Shown: positions 1-8,183, numbered from the stretch's first letter. The stretch is 8,742 nucleotides of DNA from DASVBJ01 sp036375895 (GCA_036375895.1 DASVBJ010000271.1:1-8742); one strand, 5' to 3'. Notes: generated from the sequence alone by a model not told the origin. Program-made: numbers and translations.

Positions 1-225
1 CTCGCACTCGTCTGCGGGCCCGAGGTGATGATGCGCCACGTGGGGCACGAGCTCGTCCGGCTCGGCATCCCCGCAGGACGGGTACGGCTCTCGCTCGAGC
101 GGAACATGCGCTGCGGCGTCGGCCTGTGCGGGCACTGCCAGCTGCGCGAGCTGTTCGTCTGTGTCGACGGCCCGGTGATCGGCCTCGACCGGGCCCGACC
201 GCTCATGGACGTGCGGGAGCTGTAG
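1..225 (+). CDS. hyhG: Group 3b [NiFe]-hydrogenase gamma subunit (FAD/NAD(P)-binding, [2Fe-2S]), 3' end only
   Basis: Partial: the window opens inside the gene, and 74 C-terminal residues are readable in frame 1 from base 1. They contain the end of a ferredoxin-NADP reductase-like nucleotide-binding domain (VCGPEVMM, residues 4-11 of the visible part), then a cysteine cluster C38-X4-C43-X2-C46-X7-C54 (RCGVGLCGHC, FVCVDGPV). This cluster binds a [2Fe-2S] centre in the PyrK/sulfhydrogenase-gamma family. The family passes electrons between NAD(P)H, via FAD, and the iron-sulfur chain of the hydrogenase in the cytoplasm. The TAG stop directly abuts the ATG of the small-subunit gene, so the two are certainly one operon. 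PyrK of dihydroorotate dehydrogenase has the same architecture, but the downstream hydrogenase genes settle the assignment. An in-frame ATG at 25 is internal, not the real start. The symbol follows the hyhBGSL naming. Confidence 0.85.
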   Translation, partial: LALVCGPEVMMRHVGHELVRLGIPAGRVRLSLERNMRCGVGLCGHCQLRELFVCVDGPVIGLDRARPLMDVREL

Positions 226-1007
226 ATGACGACCACGCGACCCAAGCTCGCTGTCTGGAAGTTCGCCAGCTGTGACGGCTGTCAGCTCACGCTGCTCAAC
301 TGCGAGGACGAGCTGATGGCGCTCGCCGGCGAGATCGACATCGCGTACTTCCCCGAGGCGACCAGAGCCGTCGTCGAGGGGCCCTACGACCTGTCCCTCG
401 TCGAGGGCTCGGTCACCACTCCGGGCGACGCGGACCGCATCCGGGAGATCCGCCGGGTGTCCCGGAAGGTCGTCACCATCGGCGCGTGCGCGACCAGCGG
501 GGGCATCCAGGCGCTGCGCAACTTCGCCGACGTGCAGGAGTTCCGCTCCGTCGTCTACGCGCACCCCTCGTACGTCGAGACGCTCGCGACCTCGACGCCG
601 ATCGAGGCGCACGTCGACGTCGACTTCCAGCTGCGCGGCTGCCCCGTCGACAAGGATCAGCTGCTCGAGGTGCTCGCGGCCTTCCTGCAGGGACGGCGCC
701 CGCGGGTCCCGGCGTACAGCGTCTGCGTGGAGTGCAAGCGGCGCGGCACGGTCTGCGTGACGGTCGCCCACGGCACCCCTTGCCTCGGCCCGGTCACGCA
801 CGCCGGGTGCGGCGCGCTGTGCCCGGCGTACGCCCGGGGCTGCTACGGCTGCTTCGGGCCGAAGGGCACCCCCAACACGGCGTCGCTCGCGGCCCGGCTG
901 CGGCTGCTGGGCATGGACGAGGGCGAGGTCATGCGGGTGTTCCGGACCTTCAACGCGGCGGCCGAGCCGTTCCGGCTCGAGGGCGATCGGCATGCGGAGG
1001 TGACCCG

Positions 1008-1011
<4 letters not shown>
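226..1011 (+). CDS. hyhS: Group 3b [NiFe]-hydrogenase small subunit (three [4Fe-4S] clusters)
   Basis: 261 residues. This is the electron-transfer subunit that docks onto the NiFe large subunit and relays electrons to the NAD(P)-binding module. Proximal-cluster ligands are visible: C16 and C19 (SCDGCQL), C88 (IGACATSGG) and C139 (RGCPVD), the typical CxxC...GxCxxxG...GCP pattern shared with the 20-kDa subunit of complex I. A C-terminal cysteine-rich region (C167, C170, C177, C186, C195, C199, C206, C209) has eight cysteines, enough for two further [4Fe-4S] clusters. There is no twin-arginine signal peptide, so the enzyme is cytoplasmic, unlike group 1 uptake hydrogenases. The ATG immediately follows the upstream stop, with GGGAG at 214-218 as the ribosome binding site. 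The last four bases overlap the large-subunit start. Length and cysteine layout match 3b/sulfhydrogenase delta subunits; F420-reducing (3a) or methyl-viologen (3c) small subunits are less likely given the PyrK-like partner. Confidence 0.93.
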
Positions 1012-2308
<1,297 letters not shown>

Positions 2309-2312
<4 letters not shown>

Positions 2313-2788
2313 CCGGTCCGCCGGCCGAGGTGCTCGTCGTCGGCGTCGGCAACGTCGACCGCGGTGACGACGGGATCGGCCCGATCGTCGCCCGTCGGGT
2401 CGCCGGGCTTCGTCTCCCGGGGGTGCGTGTGGTCCAACGCGCCGAGCCCCTGGACCTGGTCGATGACTGCGCCACCACGGACGTGCTGGTCGTGGTCGAC
2501 GCGGTCCGCAGCGGACGACCCGCGGGGGCCCTGGTGGTGCAGGAGGTCGACCAGCGGCCGTTGCCGGCGTGGACCGGGGCAGGCGGCACGCACGCATTCG
2601 GCCTGGCCGCGGCCGTCGAGCTGGCCCGCGCGATGGGGCGCATGCCGCGGCGGCTCGTGCTCGTCGGGGTGGAGGCCGAGAGCTTCCGGACCGGCGCGGC
2701 GCTGTCCGCGCCGGTCCGTGACGCGATCGAGTCGGCGGTCCGTGCGGTCACATCCGCAGCCGACGCGAGGCTGGCGGGGGACGGCTGA
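2309..2788 (+). CDS. Hydrogenase maturation endopeptidase (HycI/HybD/HyaD family)
   Basis: 159 residues, the normal size for this family of nickel-dependent checkpoint proteases, which clip the C-terminal tail of the hydrogenase large subunit once NiFe insertion is complete. Family landmarks are visible: GVGNVDRGDDGIG (residues 12-24), VVVDAV around Asp64, and GGTHAFGL with His95. By alignment to HybD, whose metal ligands are Glu16, Asp62 and His93, the expected ligands here are Asp21, Asp64 and His95, so the first would be Asp rather than Glu. The GTG start at 2309 overlaps the large-subunit stop (GTGA), with GGAG at 2300-2303 as the ribosome binding site; this implies coupled translation in a fixed ratio with its probable substrate. 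The frame is open much further upstream, but that part is antisense-like shadow of the large-subunit gene. No hypA-F maturation genes are present in the window, so they must be elsewhere. Confidence 0.9.
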
Positions 2789-2813
2789 CCGCCCGGCCGC
2801 CCGGTGGTCAGCC
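2783..2813. terminator. Putative bidirectional terminator between hydrogenase operon and fhs
   Basis: An 11-bp stem (2783-2793 with 2803-2813, one G-U wobble) closes a 9-base GC-rich loop. It overlaps the stop codon of the protease gene and lies just past the fhs stop on the other strand. The convergent genes are only 34 bases apart, so one structure could serve both. There is no U-tract on either strand, as is common for actinobacterial hairpin terminators. The structure is read by eye; function is inferred from position. Confidence 0.5.
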
Positions 2814-2822
2814 GCCTGGCGG

Positions 2823-4529
2823 TCAGGAGAGGCCGACGATCTCGCCGTCCTCGTCGAGGTCGATGCGCGTCGCGGCCGGGTGCGCCCCCAGCCCCGGCAT
2901 GGTGCGCATCTCGCCGCAGATCGGGTAGACGAAGCCGGCGCCGACGTTGGCCCTGACCTCGCGCACCTGCAGCCGCCAGCCCGTGGGGGCCCCGAGCAGG
3001 GTCGGGTCGCTGGACAGCGACAGGTGCGTCTTGGCCACGCACACCGGCATGGAGCCGTAGCCGCTGGCCTCGAAGAGGTCGAGGTCGGTCGACGCCAGCG
3101 GGGTGTAGTCCACCCCGTCCGCGCCGTAGATGCGGCGGGCGATCGTCTCGATCTTCTCTCGCAGCGGCGCCTCGCGGTCGTAGAGGAAGCGGAAGTCGCC
3201 CGGCTCCTGGGCTGCCTCGCGGACTGCCTCCGCCAGCTCGACGCCACCGCGGCCGCCGTCGCTGACGGCCGTCGTCACGGCAGCCCGCACGCCGCGCTCG
3301 GCCGCGATCGCCTGCACCGCCTCGAGCTCGCTCGCGTGGTCGCCCGGGAACGCGTTGACGGCCACCACCGGGGTGACGCCGTGCGCCATGACGTTGTCGA
3401 GCTGCTTGGCGAGGTTCGCCGCCCCGGCGTACACGTCGTCCGGGTTCTCGACCAGCATCGTCTCGGGCAGCGGCCGTCCGGCCACCACCTCGTGCCGACC
3501 GCTGTGGGCCTTCATCGCGCGGACCGTGGCCACGACGACGGCCGCGTCCGGCCGCAGTCCGGAGACCCGGCACTTGATGTTGAAGAACTTCTCTGCGCCG
3601 ATGTCGGCGCCGAAGCCGGCCTCGGTGAGCAGGTAGTCGCCGCCGTGCAGACCGATGAGGTCGGCCACCACGCTGGAGCTGCCGTGCGCGATGTTGCCGA
3701 AGGGCCCCGTGTGCACGAGCACCGGAGTGTTCTCCAACGTCTGCAAGAGGTTCGGCTTGAGCGCGTCGCGCAGGATCACCGCCATCGCCCCGGCCCCCTG
3801 GAGATCCTCGGCCGTGACCGGGTCGCCGCTGCGGGTGCGGCCGACGACGATGCGGCCCAGCCGCTCCCGCAGGTCGCGCAGCGACGTGGCCAGCGCCAGG
3901 ATCGCCATCACCTCCGAGGCCGCGGTGATGTCGAAGCCGCCCTGTCGGGGGACGCCGTCCTGCCGGCCGCCCAGCCCGAGGACGATGTTGCGAAGGGCCC
4001 GGTCGTTGATGTCGAGGACGCGCCGCCAGCTGATCCGGTGCGGCTCGAGGCCGAGCGGGTTGCCGTGGAAGAGCGAGGCGTCGACCATCGCGGCGAGCAT
4101 GTTGTGGGCCGCTGTGACCGCGTGCATGTCGCCGGTGAGGTGCAGGTTGAACGGCTCCATCGGCACCACCTGCGCGTATCCGCCGCCCGCCGCTCCGCCC
4201 TTGATGCCGAAGGTCGGGCCCATCGACGGCTGGCGGATCGTGACCACGGCCCGCTGGCCGATGTGGGCGAAGGCCTGCCCGAGGCCGACCGTCGTCGCCG
4301 TCTTCCCCTCGCCCAGCGGGGTCGGGGTCACCGCCGTCACCACGACGTACTTGGCTCGTGGCCGGTCCGCGAGCTCCTCGATCGCCCTGAGCTTGATCTT
4401 GGCGACGCCCTCGCCGTAGGGCTCCAACAGGTGCGGACCGACCCCGATCTGCGCGGCCACCTCGTCGAGCGGCTTGAGCGCCGCCGCGCGGGCGATCTGC
4501 AGGTCGGGGGGCAGTGCGGAGCCGGCCAT
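2823..4529 (-). CDS. fhs: Formate-tetrahydrofolate ligase (10-formyl-THF synthetase)
   Basis: 568 residues, close to the roughly 555-560 of bacterial homologues. The enzyme makes 10-formyl-THF from formate, THF and ATP in the cytosol, supplying one-carbon units for purines and formyl-Met; in acetogens it is a step of the Wood-Ljungdahl pathway. Diagnostic features are the P-loop TPTPLGEGKTATTVGL at about residues 68-83, the family signature GIKGGAAGGGYAQVVPMEPF followed by NLHLTGDMHAV, and HTGPFGNIAHGSS. The frame is open upstream to 5033, but I place the start at the ATG at 4529: it has a perfect AGGAGG (4535-4540) five bases upstream and begins an N-terminus typical of the family (a DLQIAR-type helix). 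The gene is convergent with the hydrogenase operon and divergent from the YihY-family gene, with 174 bases between. No motif is missing. I saw no companion folD in the window. Confidence 0.97.
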   Translation of the reverse strand: MAGSALPPDLQIARAAALKPLDEVAAQIGVGPHLLEPYGEGVAKIKLRAIEELADRPRAKYVVVTAVTPTPLGEGKTATTVGLGQAFAHIGQRAVVTIRQPSMGPTFGIKGGAAGGGYAQVVPMEPFNLHLTGDMHAVTAAHNMLAAMVDASLFHGNPLGLEPHRISWRRVLDINDRALRNIVLGLGGRQDGVPRQGGFDITAASEVMAILALATSLRDLRERLGRIVVGRTRSGDPVTAEDLQGAGAMAVILRDALKPNLLQTLENTPVLVHTGPFGNIAHGSSSVVADLIGLHGGDYLLTEAGFGADIGAEKFFNIKCRVSGLRPDAAVVVATVRAMKAHSGRHEVVAGRPLPETMLVENPDDVYAGAANLAKQLDNVMAHGVTPVVAVNAFPGDHASELEAVQAIAAERGVRAAVTTAVSDGGRGGVELAEAVREAAQEPGDFRFLYDREAPLREKIETIARRIYGADGVDYTPLASTDLDLFEASGYGSMPVCVAKTHLSLSSDPTLLGAPTGWRLQVREVRANVGAGFVYPICGEMRTMPGLGAHPAATRIDLDEDGEIVGLS

Positions 4530-4534
4530 GTGTC

Positions 4535-4540
4535 CCTCCT
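4535..4540 (-). promoter_or_regulatory. Ribosome binding site that fixes the fhs start
   Basis: Perfect AGGAGG on the minus strand, five bases before the ATG at 4529. It decides the start against a long upstream in-frame extension. Confidence 0.8.
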
Positions 4541-4631
4541 CAGGGTCTCCTCTCCTTGATCGCAGCCGGCACGGGGCCAGAGGGAGGGGCGAACGTCCGG
4601 CGTGGGGACGACCAAGGACCTGCCCGGAAAA

Positions 4632-4660
4632 CCCGCGGGCCGCCGTTTCGAGCCCGTGGG
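4632..4660 (+). promoter_or_regulatory. Hairpin in the fhs / YihY-family divergent intergenic region
   Basis: A 9-bp stem (4632-4640 with 4652-4660, one G-U pair) has an 11-base loop. A competing pairing of 4639-4644 with 4661-4666 is also possible. It lies 43 bases before the YihY-family ATG and about 100 bases before fhs, so it could be a leader structure of the former or an operator. I saw no convincing -35/-10 pair in this 174-base gap and no match to a ZTP or THF riboswitch core. With GC this high, chance hairpins are common. Confidence 0.25.
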
Positions 4661-4703
4661 GGCGGCAAGCCTGCAGGGAGTGAGGACGAGCCCAGGAGGA
4701 GTC

Positions 4704-5714
4704 ATGGTCGACGGTCACCGGTACCCGGACCCGGACGACAGTCGCAAGCCGGATGCACCCACCGACCTGCACAGGCGGTCGTGGCTGGGTGTGCTCAAGC
4801 GCACCGTTCTGGAGTTCAAGGACGACAACTGCACGGACTGGGCGGCCGCGCTCACCTACTACGGCGTGCTGGCGATCTTCCCCGCCCTCATCGCTCTCAC
4901 GTCCCTGGTCGGCGTCTTCGGCGACCCGAAGAAGACGACCGACGCGCTGCTCGGCATCGTCGAGGACCTGGGGCCCAGCAGCGCGGTGGACACGTTCGCC
5001 CAGCCGATCCGGCAGGTGGCCGAGAACCAGCACACGGCGGGTCTGCTGCTCGTCGTGGGTCTGCTGGGGGCGCTGTGGTCGGCGTCCGGCTACGTGGGGG
5101 CGTTCGGTCGGGCGGCGAACGTGGTCTACGAGGTCGAGGAGGGACGGCCGTTCTGGAAGCTGCGGCCGTTGCAGGTCCTGATCACCCTGGTGTCGGTCGT
5201 GATGCTCGCCCTGGTCGCGGTCGCACTGGTGGTCACCGGCCCGCTCGCCCGGGCAGTCGGGGACGCCGTCGGGGTGGGCGGCATGGCGGTCACCGTCTGG
5301 GACATCGCCAAGTGGCCGGTGATGGCGCTCATCATCAGCACGATCTTCTCGCTGCTCTACTACGCGACGCCCAACGTGCGGCAGCCGAGGTTCCGGTGGT
5401 TCACGATGGGCGGCGTCATCGCGCTGGTCGTGTGGGTGCTGGCCTCGGCGGCGTTCGCCTACTACGCGTCGAACTTCGGGTCCTACGACAAGACGTACGG
5501 CTCGCTGGGCGCGGTCGTCGTCTTCCTCGTGTGGCTCTGGCTGTCCAACGTCGCCGTGCTCTTCGGCGCCGAGTTCAACGCCGAGCTGGAGCGCGGTCGC
5601 GAGCTGCAGGCGGGCATGCGCGAGGCGGAGGACACCATCCAGCTGCCGCCGCGGCAGGAGAAGAAGGTCAAGGGCGCGAGGCGTGACGAGGAGGTCGCAG
5701 CTCGCGCCCGTTGA
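4704..5714 (+). CDS. YihY/BrkB-family inner-membrane protein
   Basis: 336 residues. About six hydrophobic segments are visible, at roughly residues 47-72, 112-135, 157-180, 203-221, 233-256 and 265-290. The N-terminal tail is polar and the C-terminal tail (about 291-336) is highly charged and probably cytoplasmic. Family hallmarks are DNCTDWAAALTYYGVLAIFP in the first segment and YGSLGAVVVFLVWLWLSN followed by LFGAEFNAEL in the last, the typical ending of the YihY/UPF0761 (formerly 'ribonuclease BN', now known to be a misnomer) family. No molecular function is firmly established; a transporter or envelope role is often suggested. The ATG at 4704 is preferred over the upstream in-frame ATG at 4602, because AGGAGG at 4694-4699 sits four bases before it and the upstream stretch looks like leader sequence. 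The gene appears monocistronic: it is divergent from fhs and ends at a strong hairpin. Confidence 0.92.
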   Translation: MVDGHRYPDPDDSRKPDAPTDLHRRSWLGVLKRTVLEFKDDNCTDWAAALTYYGVLAIFPALIALTSLVGVFGDPKKTTDALLGIVEDLGPSSAVDTFAQPIRQVAENQHTAGLLLVVGLLGALWSASGYVGAFGRAANVVYEVEEGRPFWKLRPLQVLITLVSVVMLALVAVALVVTGPLARAVGDAVGVGGMAVTVWDIAKWPVMALIISTIFSLLYYATPNVRQPRFRWFTMGGVIALVVWVLASAAFAYYASNFGSYDKTYGSLGAVVVFLVWLWLSNVAVLFGAEFNAELERGRELQAGMREAEDTIQLPPRQEKKVKGARRDEEVAARAR

Positions 5715-5735
5715 CGGGCCGCCGCCGCAGCAGGC

Positions 5736-5781
5736 GGAAGGGCGCGACAGCAGGCGTGCACGCCTCCTGTCGCGCCCTTCC
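5736..5781. terminator. Strong hairpin terminator between convergent YihY-family gene and pckG
   Basis: A 15-bp perfect outer stem (5736-5750 with 5767-5781), one C-C mismatch (5751/5766) and a 5-bp inner stem (5752-5756 with 5761-5765) close on the tetraloop TGCA (5757-5760). In all, 20 of 21 positions pair. It starts 22 bases after the upstream stop codon and ends 44 bases before the pckG stop, and it is nearly symmetrical, so it should act on both strands. It lacks a U-tract. This is the most stable-looking structure between genes in the left three quarters of the window. Confidence 0.82.
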
Positions 5782-5825
5782 GGGTGCCACGCGTGGTCGA
5801 ACGACGGCCGGGGGGACGCCCAGGG

Positions 5826-7646
5826 TCAGTCGGCGCCGAGGCGGGCCTTGAGGCCGTCGAGCTCGGTCCACAGCATGGCCGGCACCTTGTCGGTGCCGAT
5901 CTTCTCGAACCACTCCTGGATCTGCGGCACCTCGGCCTGCCACTCGTCGTGGTCGACCCGCAGCGCCTTCACCAGGTGCTCGAGCGTCACGTCGTCCAGC
6001 CCCTCGACGTCGAGAGACTCGGGCGTCGGCACGTAGCCGATGGCGGTCTCGACGGCGGCGGCCCGGCCCTCGATGCGCTCGATGACCCACTTGAGCACCC
6101 GGCCGTTCTCGCCGTAGCCGGGCCACAGGAACGAGCCGTCGTCGTCACGGCGGAACCAGTTGACGTAGAAGATCTTCGGCAGCTTGGTGGCGTCTGCGGC
6201 CTTGCCCACCTTCACCCAGTGGTTGAAGTAGTCGCCGGCGTTGTAGCCGATGAACGGCAGCATCGCCATGGGGTCGCGGCGGACCACTCCGACTGCGCCG
6301 GTCGCCGCGGCGGTGGTCTCCGAGGAGAGCGTGGCACCCATGAACACGCCGTGCACCCAGTCACGCGCCTCGGTGACGAGCGGGATCGTCGTCTTGCGGC
6401 GGCCGCCGAAGAGGATCGCCGAGATCGGCACGCCCTTCGGGTCCTCGTACTCGGGAGCGATGATCGGGCACTGCGTGATGGGCGTGCAGAACCGGCTGTT
6501 CGGGTGCGAGCTCGGCTCGTCGCTGTCCGGGGTCCAGTCGCGCCCCTTCCAGTCGGTGAGGTGTGCCGGCGGCTCCTCAGTCATGCCCTCCCACCAGATG
6601 TCGCCGTCGTCGGTCAGCGCCACGTTGGTGAACATCGAGTTGCCCTTGGCGATGGTGCGCATCGCGTTCGGGTTGGTGTGCCAGCCGGTGCCCGGGGCGA
6701 CGCCGAACAGGCCGTACTCCGGGTTGAGGGCGTAGAGGCGACCGTCCTCGCCGAACCGCATCCAGGCGATGTCGTCGCCGAGCGTCTCGACCTTCCAGCC
6801 CTCGATGGTGGGCTCGAGCATGGCGAGGTTGGTCTTGCCGCACGCGCTGGGGAACGCCGCGGCCACGTAGTACACCTGCTGCTCGGGGCTGGTGAGCTTG
6901 AGGATGAGCATGTGCTCGGCCAGCCAGCCCTCGTCGCGTGCCATCACCGAGGCGATGCGCAGCGAGTAGCACTTCTTGCCGAGCAGCGCGTTGCCGCCGT
7001 AGCCGGAGCCGTAGCTCCAGATCATCCGCTCCTCGGGGAACTGGGTGATGTACTTCGTCTCGCTGCACGGCCACGGCACGTCCTGCTGGCCGGGCTCGAG
7101 CGGGGCGCCGACCGAGTGCAGGCACGGGACGAACTCGGCGTCGTCGCCCATGGCCCGCAGGATCTTGCTGCCCATCCGCGCCATGATGCGCATCGAGCAC
7201 ACGACGTACGCCGAGTCGGTGATCTCGACCCCGAACATCGGCGACTCGGCCTCGAGCGGGCCCATGCAGAACGGGATCACGTACATCGTCCGACCGCGCA
7301 TGGAGCCGCGGTACAGCTCAGTCATGATCCCCTTCATCTCGTCGGGGTCCATCCAGTTGTTGGTCGCCCCGGCGTCGGCCTCGTCGCGCGAGCAGATGAA
7401 GGTGCGGTCCTCGACGCGAGCCACGTCGCTGGGGTCGGACGCGCAGTGGAACGAGTTGGGCTTCTTGCTCTCGTCGAGCCGCGTGAGCGTCCCCGCCGCG
7501 ACGAGCTCGTCGGTCAGGCGGTTCCACTCCTCGTCGGAGCCGTCGCACCAGACCACGCGGTCCGGCTGCGTGAGCTCCGCGACCTCCTGGACCCAGGAGA
7601 GAAGACGGCGGTGCGTGGTGGGTGTGTCGAGCGCTTCGGCGGTCAT
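5826..7646 (-). CDS. pckG: Phosphoenolpyruvate carboxykinase (GTP)
   Basis: 606 residues, the full length for the GTP-dependent class. It converts oxaloacetate and GTP to PEP, GDP and CO2 (reversible), the entry to gluconeogenesis and a PEP/oxaloacetate control point in the cytosol. Motifs seen: YRGSMRGRTMYVIPF (about 112-126, substrate-binding arginine region); AAFPSACGKTN (263-273), the P-loop with the reactive Cys269 that marks the GTP class; GDDIAW (290-295), metal binding; and ILFGGRRKTTIPLV further on, typical of the family. The N-terminus THRRLLSWVQEVAELTQPD resembles actinobacterial enzymes and supports the ATG at 7646. The ribosome binding site is not ideal: AAGGGA touches the ATG and another AAAGGGA lies about ten bases upstream. 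The gene is convergent with the YihY-family gene and divergent from the 61-residue membrane protein across a 310-base gap. No defect is seen. Confidence 0.98.
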   Translation of the reverse strand: MTAEALDTPTTHRRLLSWVQEVAELTQPDRVVWCDGSDEEWNRLTDELVAAGTLTRLDESKKPNSFHCASDPSDVARVEDRTFICSRDEADAGATNNWMDPDEMKGIMTELYRGSMRGRTMYVIPFCMGPLEAESPMFGVEITDSAYVVCSMRIMARMGSKILRAMGDDAEFVPCLHSVGAPLEPGQQDVPWPCSETKYITQFPEERMIWSYGSGYGGNALLGKKCYSLRIASVMARDEGWLAEHMLILKLTSPEQQVYYVAAAFPSACGKTNLAMLEPTIEGWKVETLGDDIAWMRFGEDGRLYALNPEYGLFGVAPGTGWHTNPNAMRTIAKGNSMFTNVALTDDGDIWWEGMTEEPPAHLTDWKGRDWTPDSDEPSSHPNSRFCTPITQCPIIAPEYEDPKGVPISAILFGGRRKTTIPLVTEARDWVHGVFMGATLSSETTAAATGAVGVVRRDPMAMLPFIGYNAGDYFNHWVKVGKAADATKLPKIFYVNWFRRDDDGSFLWPGYGENGRVLKWVIERIEGRAAAVETAIGYVPTPESLDVEGLDDVTLEHLVKALRVDHDEWQAEVPQIQEWFEKIGTDKVPAMLWTELDGLKARLGAD

Positions 7647-7717
7647 TCCCTTGGGATCCCTTTCGAGCGGTCGCCGTTGACCATGTCGAGGTACGCCGGT
7701 CCCGGCAATCGGGTGTG

Positions 7718-7750
7718 CGACGTACGGCGCATGGCGCGCGCCGTCCGTCG
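7718..7750. repeat. Imperfect 13-bp inverted repeat in the pckG 5' region
   Basis: Left arm 7718-7730 pairs with right arm 7738-7750 at 12 of 13 positions (single T/C mismatch), with a 7-base loop. It lies 72-104 bases before the pckG ATG. It could be a leader hairpin or attenuator in pckG mRNA, or a DNA operator. Confidence 0.5.
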
Positions 7751-7834
7751 GGAAGGTTCCCTCACGGTAACCCGTCAGTGCCGCCGCGTGTCAGGGGGGT
7801 TTGCCGCTCGATTCATCGCCTTGACCCCGACGAC

Positions 7835-7847
7835 GGACCTTTGGTCC
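7835..7847. promoter_or_regulatory. Dyad GGACCTTTGGTCC, DosR/DevR-box-like
   Basis: A perfect 5-bp dyad around TTT, followed by CCGA. Read over 14 bases (GGACCTTTGGTCCC) it matches the mycobacterial DosR core GGGACTWWAGTCCC at 11 positions, but the GGAC/GTCC spacing is one base longer. Assignment to DosR is speculative. Confidence 0.25.
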
Positions 7848-7956
7848 CGATCGCGTGCGACCTGAGCGGCGGCAGAGGTGATTCGTGCCGGATTGGCGTC
7901 GATCCGGAAGGGGTACCCCCTTGGCACCGATCTGTCGCCCTCCAACGGGAGCCGCC

Positions 7957-8142
7957 ATGCACCGCACCGTCGCCGTCCACCGACCATCGACTGACCTCGG
8001 GGGCGCCGCCACCGGGTTCCTGCTCGCGATCCTCGTCCTCGCGGCCGTCGGCGTTGCCGCCTTCTTCTACTTCGGCGGCGAGGCCGACGTGGACATCAAG
8101 CAGCCCGACGTGACCGTCTCGAGCACCGCGACGCCGAGCTGA
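7957..8142 (+). CDS. Small single-pass membrane protein, 61 residues, unknown function
   Basis: I do not recognise a family. The protein has a short polar N-terminus with four basic or histidine residues (MHRTVAVHRP), one strongly hydrophobic segment at about residues 17-39 (GFLLAILVLAAVGVAAFFYF), and a 22-residue acidic/polar tail (EADVDIKQPDVTVSS) rich in Val, Asp and Ser/Thr. The positive-inside rule would put the tail outside; a signal anchor is more likely than a cleaved signal because no AxA site follows the segment. The ATG at 7957 is chosen because GGGAG (7947-7951) precedes it by five bases; the frame is open to an ATG at 7885 without such a site. The gene stands alone, divergent from pckG and followed by a long palindrome. 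Expression is likely given the ribosome binding site and the clean topology. Confidence 0.65.
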   Translation: MHRTVAVHRPSTDLGGAATGFLLAILVLAAVGVAAFFYFGGEADVDIKQPDVTVSSTATPS

Positions 8143-8183
8143 CCGCAGGCGGCGGGCGCGCCCGCTCCGCCCCCTGCACTTCC

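Larger units (their letters stand above)
7647..7956. promoter_or_regulatory. 310-base non-coding divergent promoter region (pckG / small membrane protein)
   Basis: I see no credible coding sequence here; the short open frames on both strands have no ribosome binding site or recognisable product. The region holds an imperfect 13-bp dyad (7718-7750), an overlapping palindrome GGGAAGGTTCCC (7750-7761), the dyad GGACCTTTGGTCC (7835-7847), and the near-palindrome AAGGGGTACCCCCTT (7908-7922). On the minus strand a TTACCGT (about 7766-7772) might be a -10 element for pckG, with CTGACA some 18 bases upstream. On the plus strand TTGACC (7821-7826) could be a -35 but has no good partner. Promoter positions are therefore uncertain; the role as a divergent control region is inferred from gene orientation. 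Confidence 0.6.

Noticed and set aside
486..1007. N-terminal extension of the hydrogenase large subunit
   Set aside because: It is out-of-frame translation of the small-subunit gene. The GTG at 1008 with a Shine-Dalgarno and the conserved family N-terminus fixes the start.
2364..4559. Plus-strand open frame of 731 codons antisense to fhs
   Set aside because: Composition is Arg/His/Asp/Val-biased without domains, and it lies opposite a fully recognisable fhs. It is a mirror of its codon bias.
4680..4687. GTGAGGAC, also found within the 22-bp palindrome arm
   Set aside because: Eight bases only, with no dyad partner; a chance match next to the YihY-family ribosome binding site.
4541..4703. 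Riboswitch (ZTP or THF type) upstream of fhs
   Set aside because: I looked for the conserved cores on the minus strand and found no convincing match or pseudoknot layout.
4530..5033. N-terminal extension of fhs past 4529
   Set aside because: It would cover the YihY-family start and its ribosome binding site. AGGAGG sits before the ATG at 4529, and the family N-terminus begins there.
5784..7865. Plus-strand open frame of 693 codons antisense to pckG
   Set aside because: Same antisense codon-bias artefact; pckG on the other strand is complete and has all its motifs.
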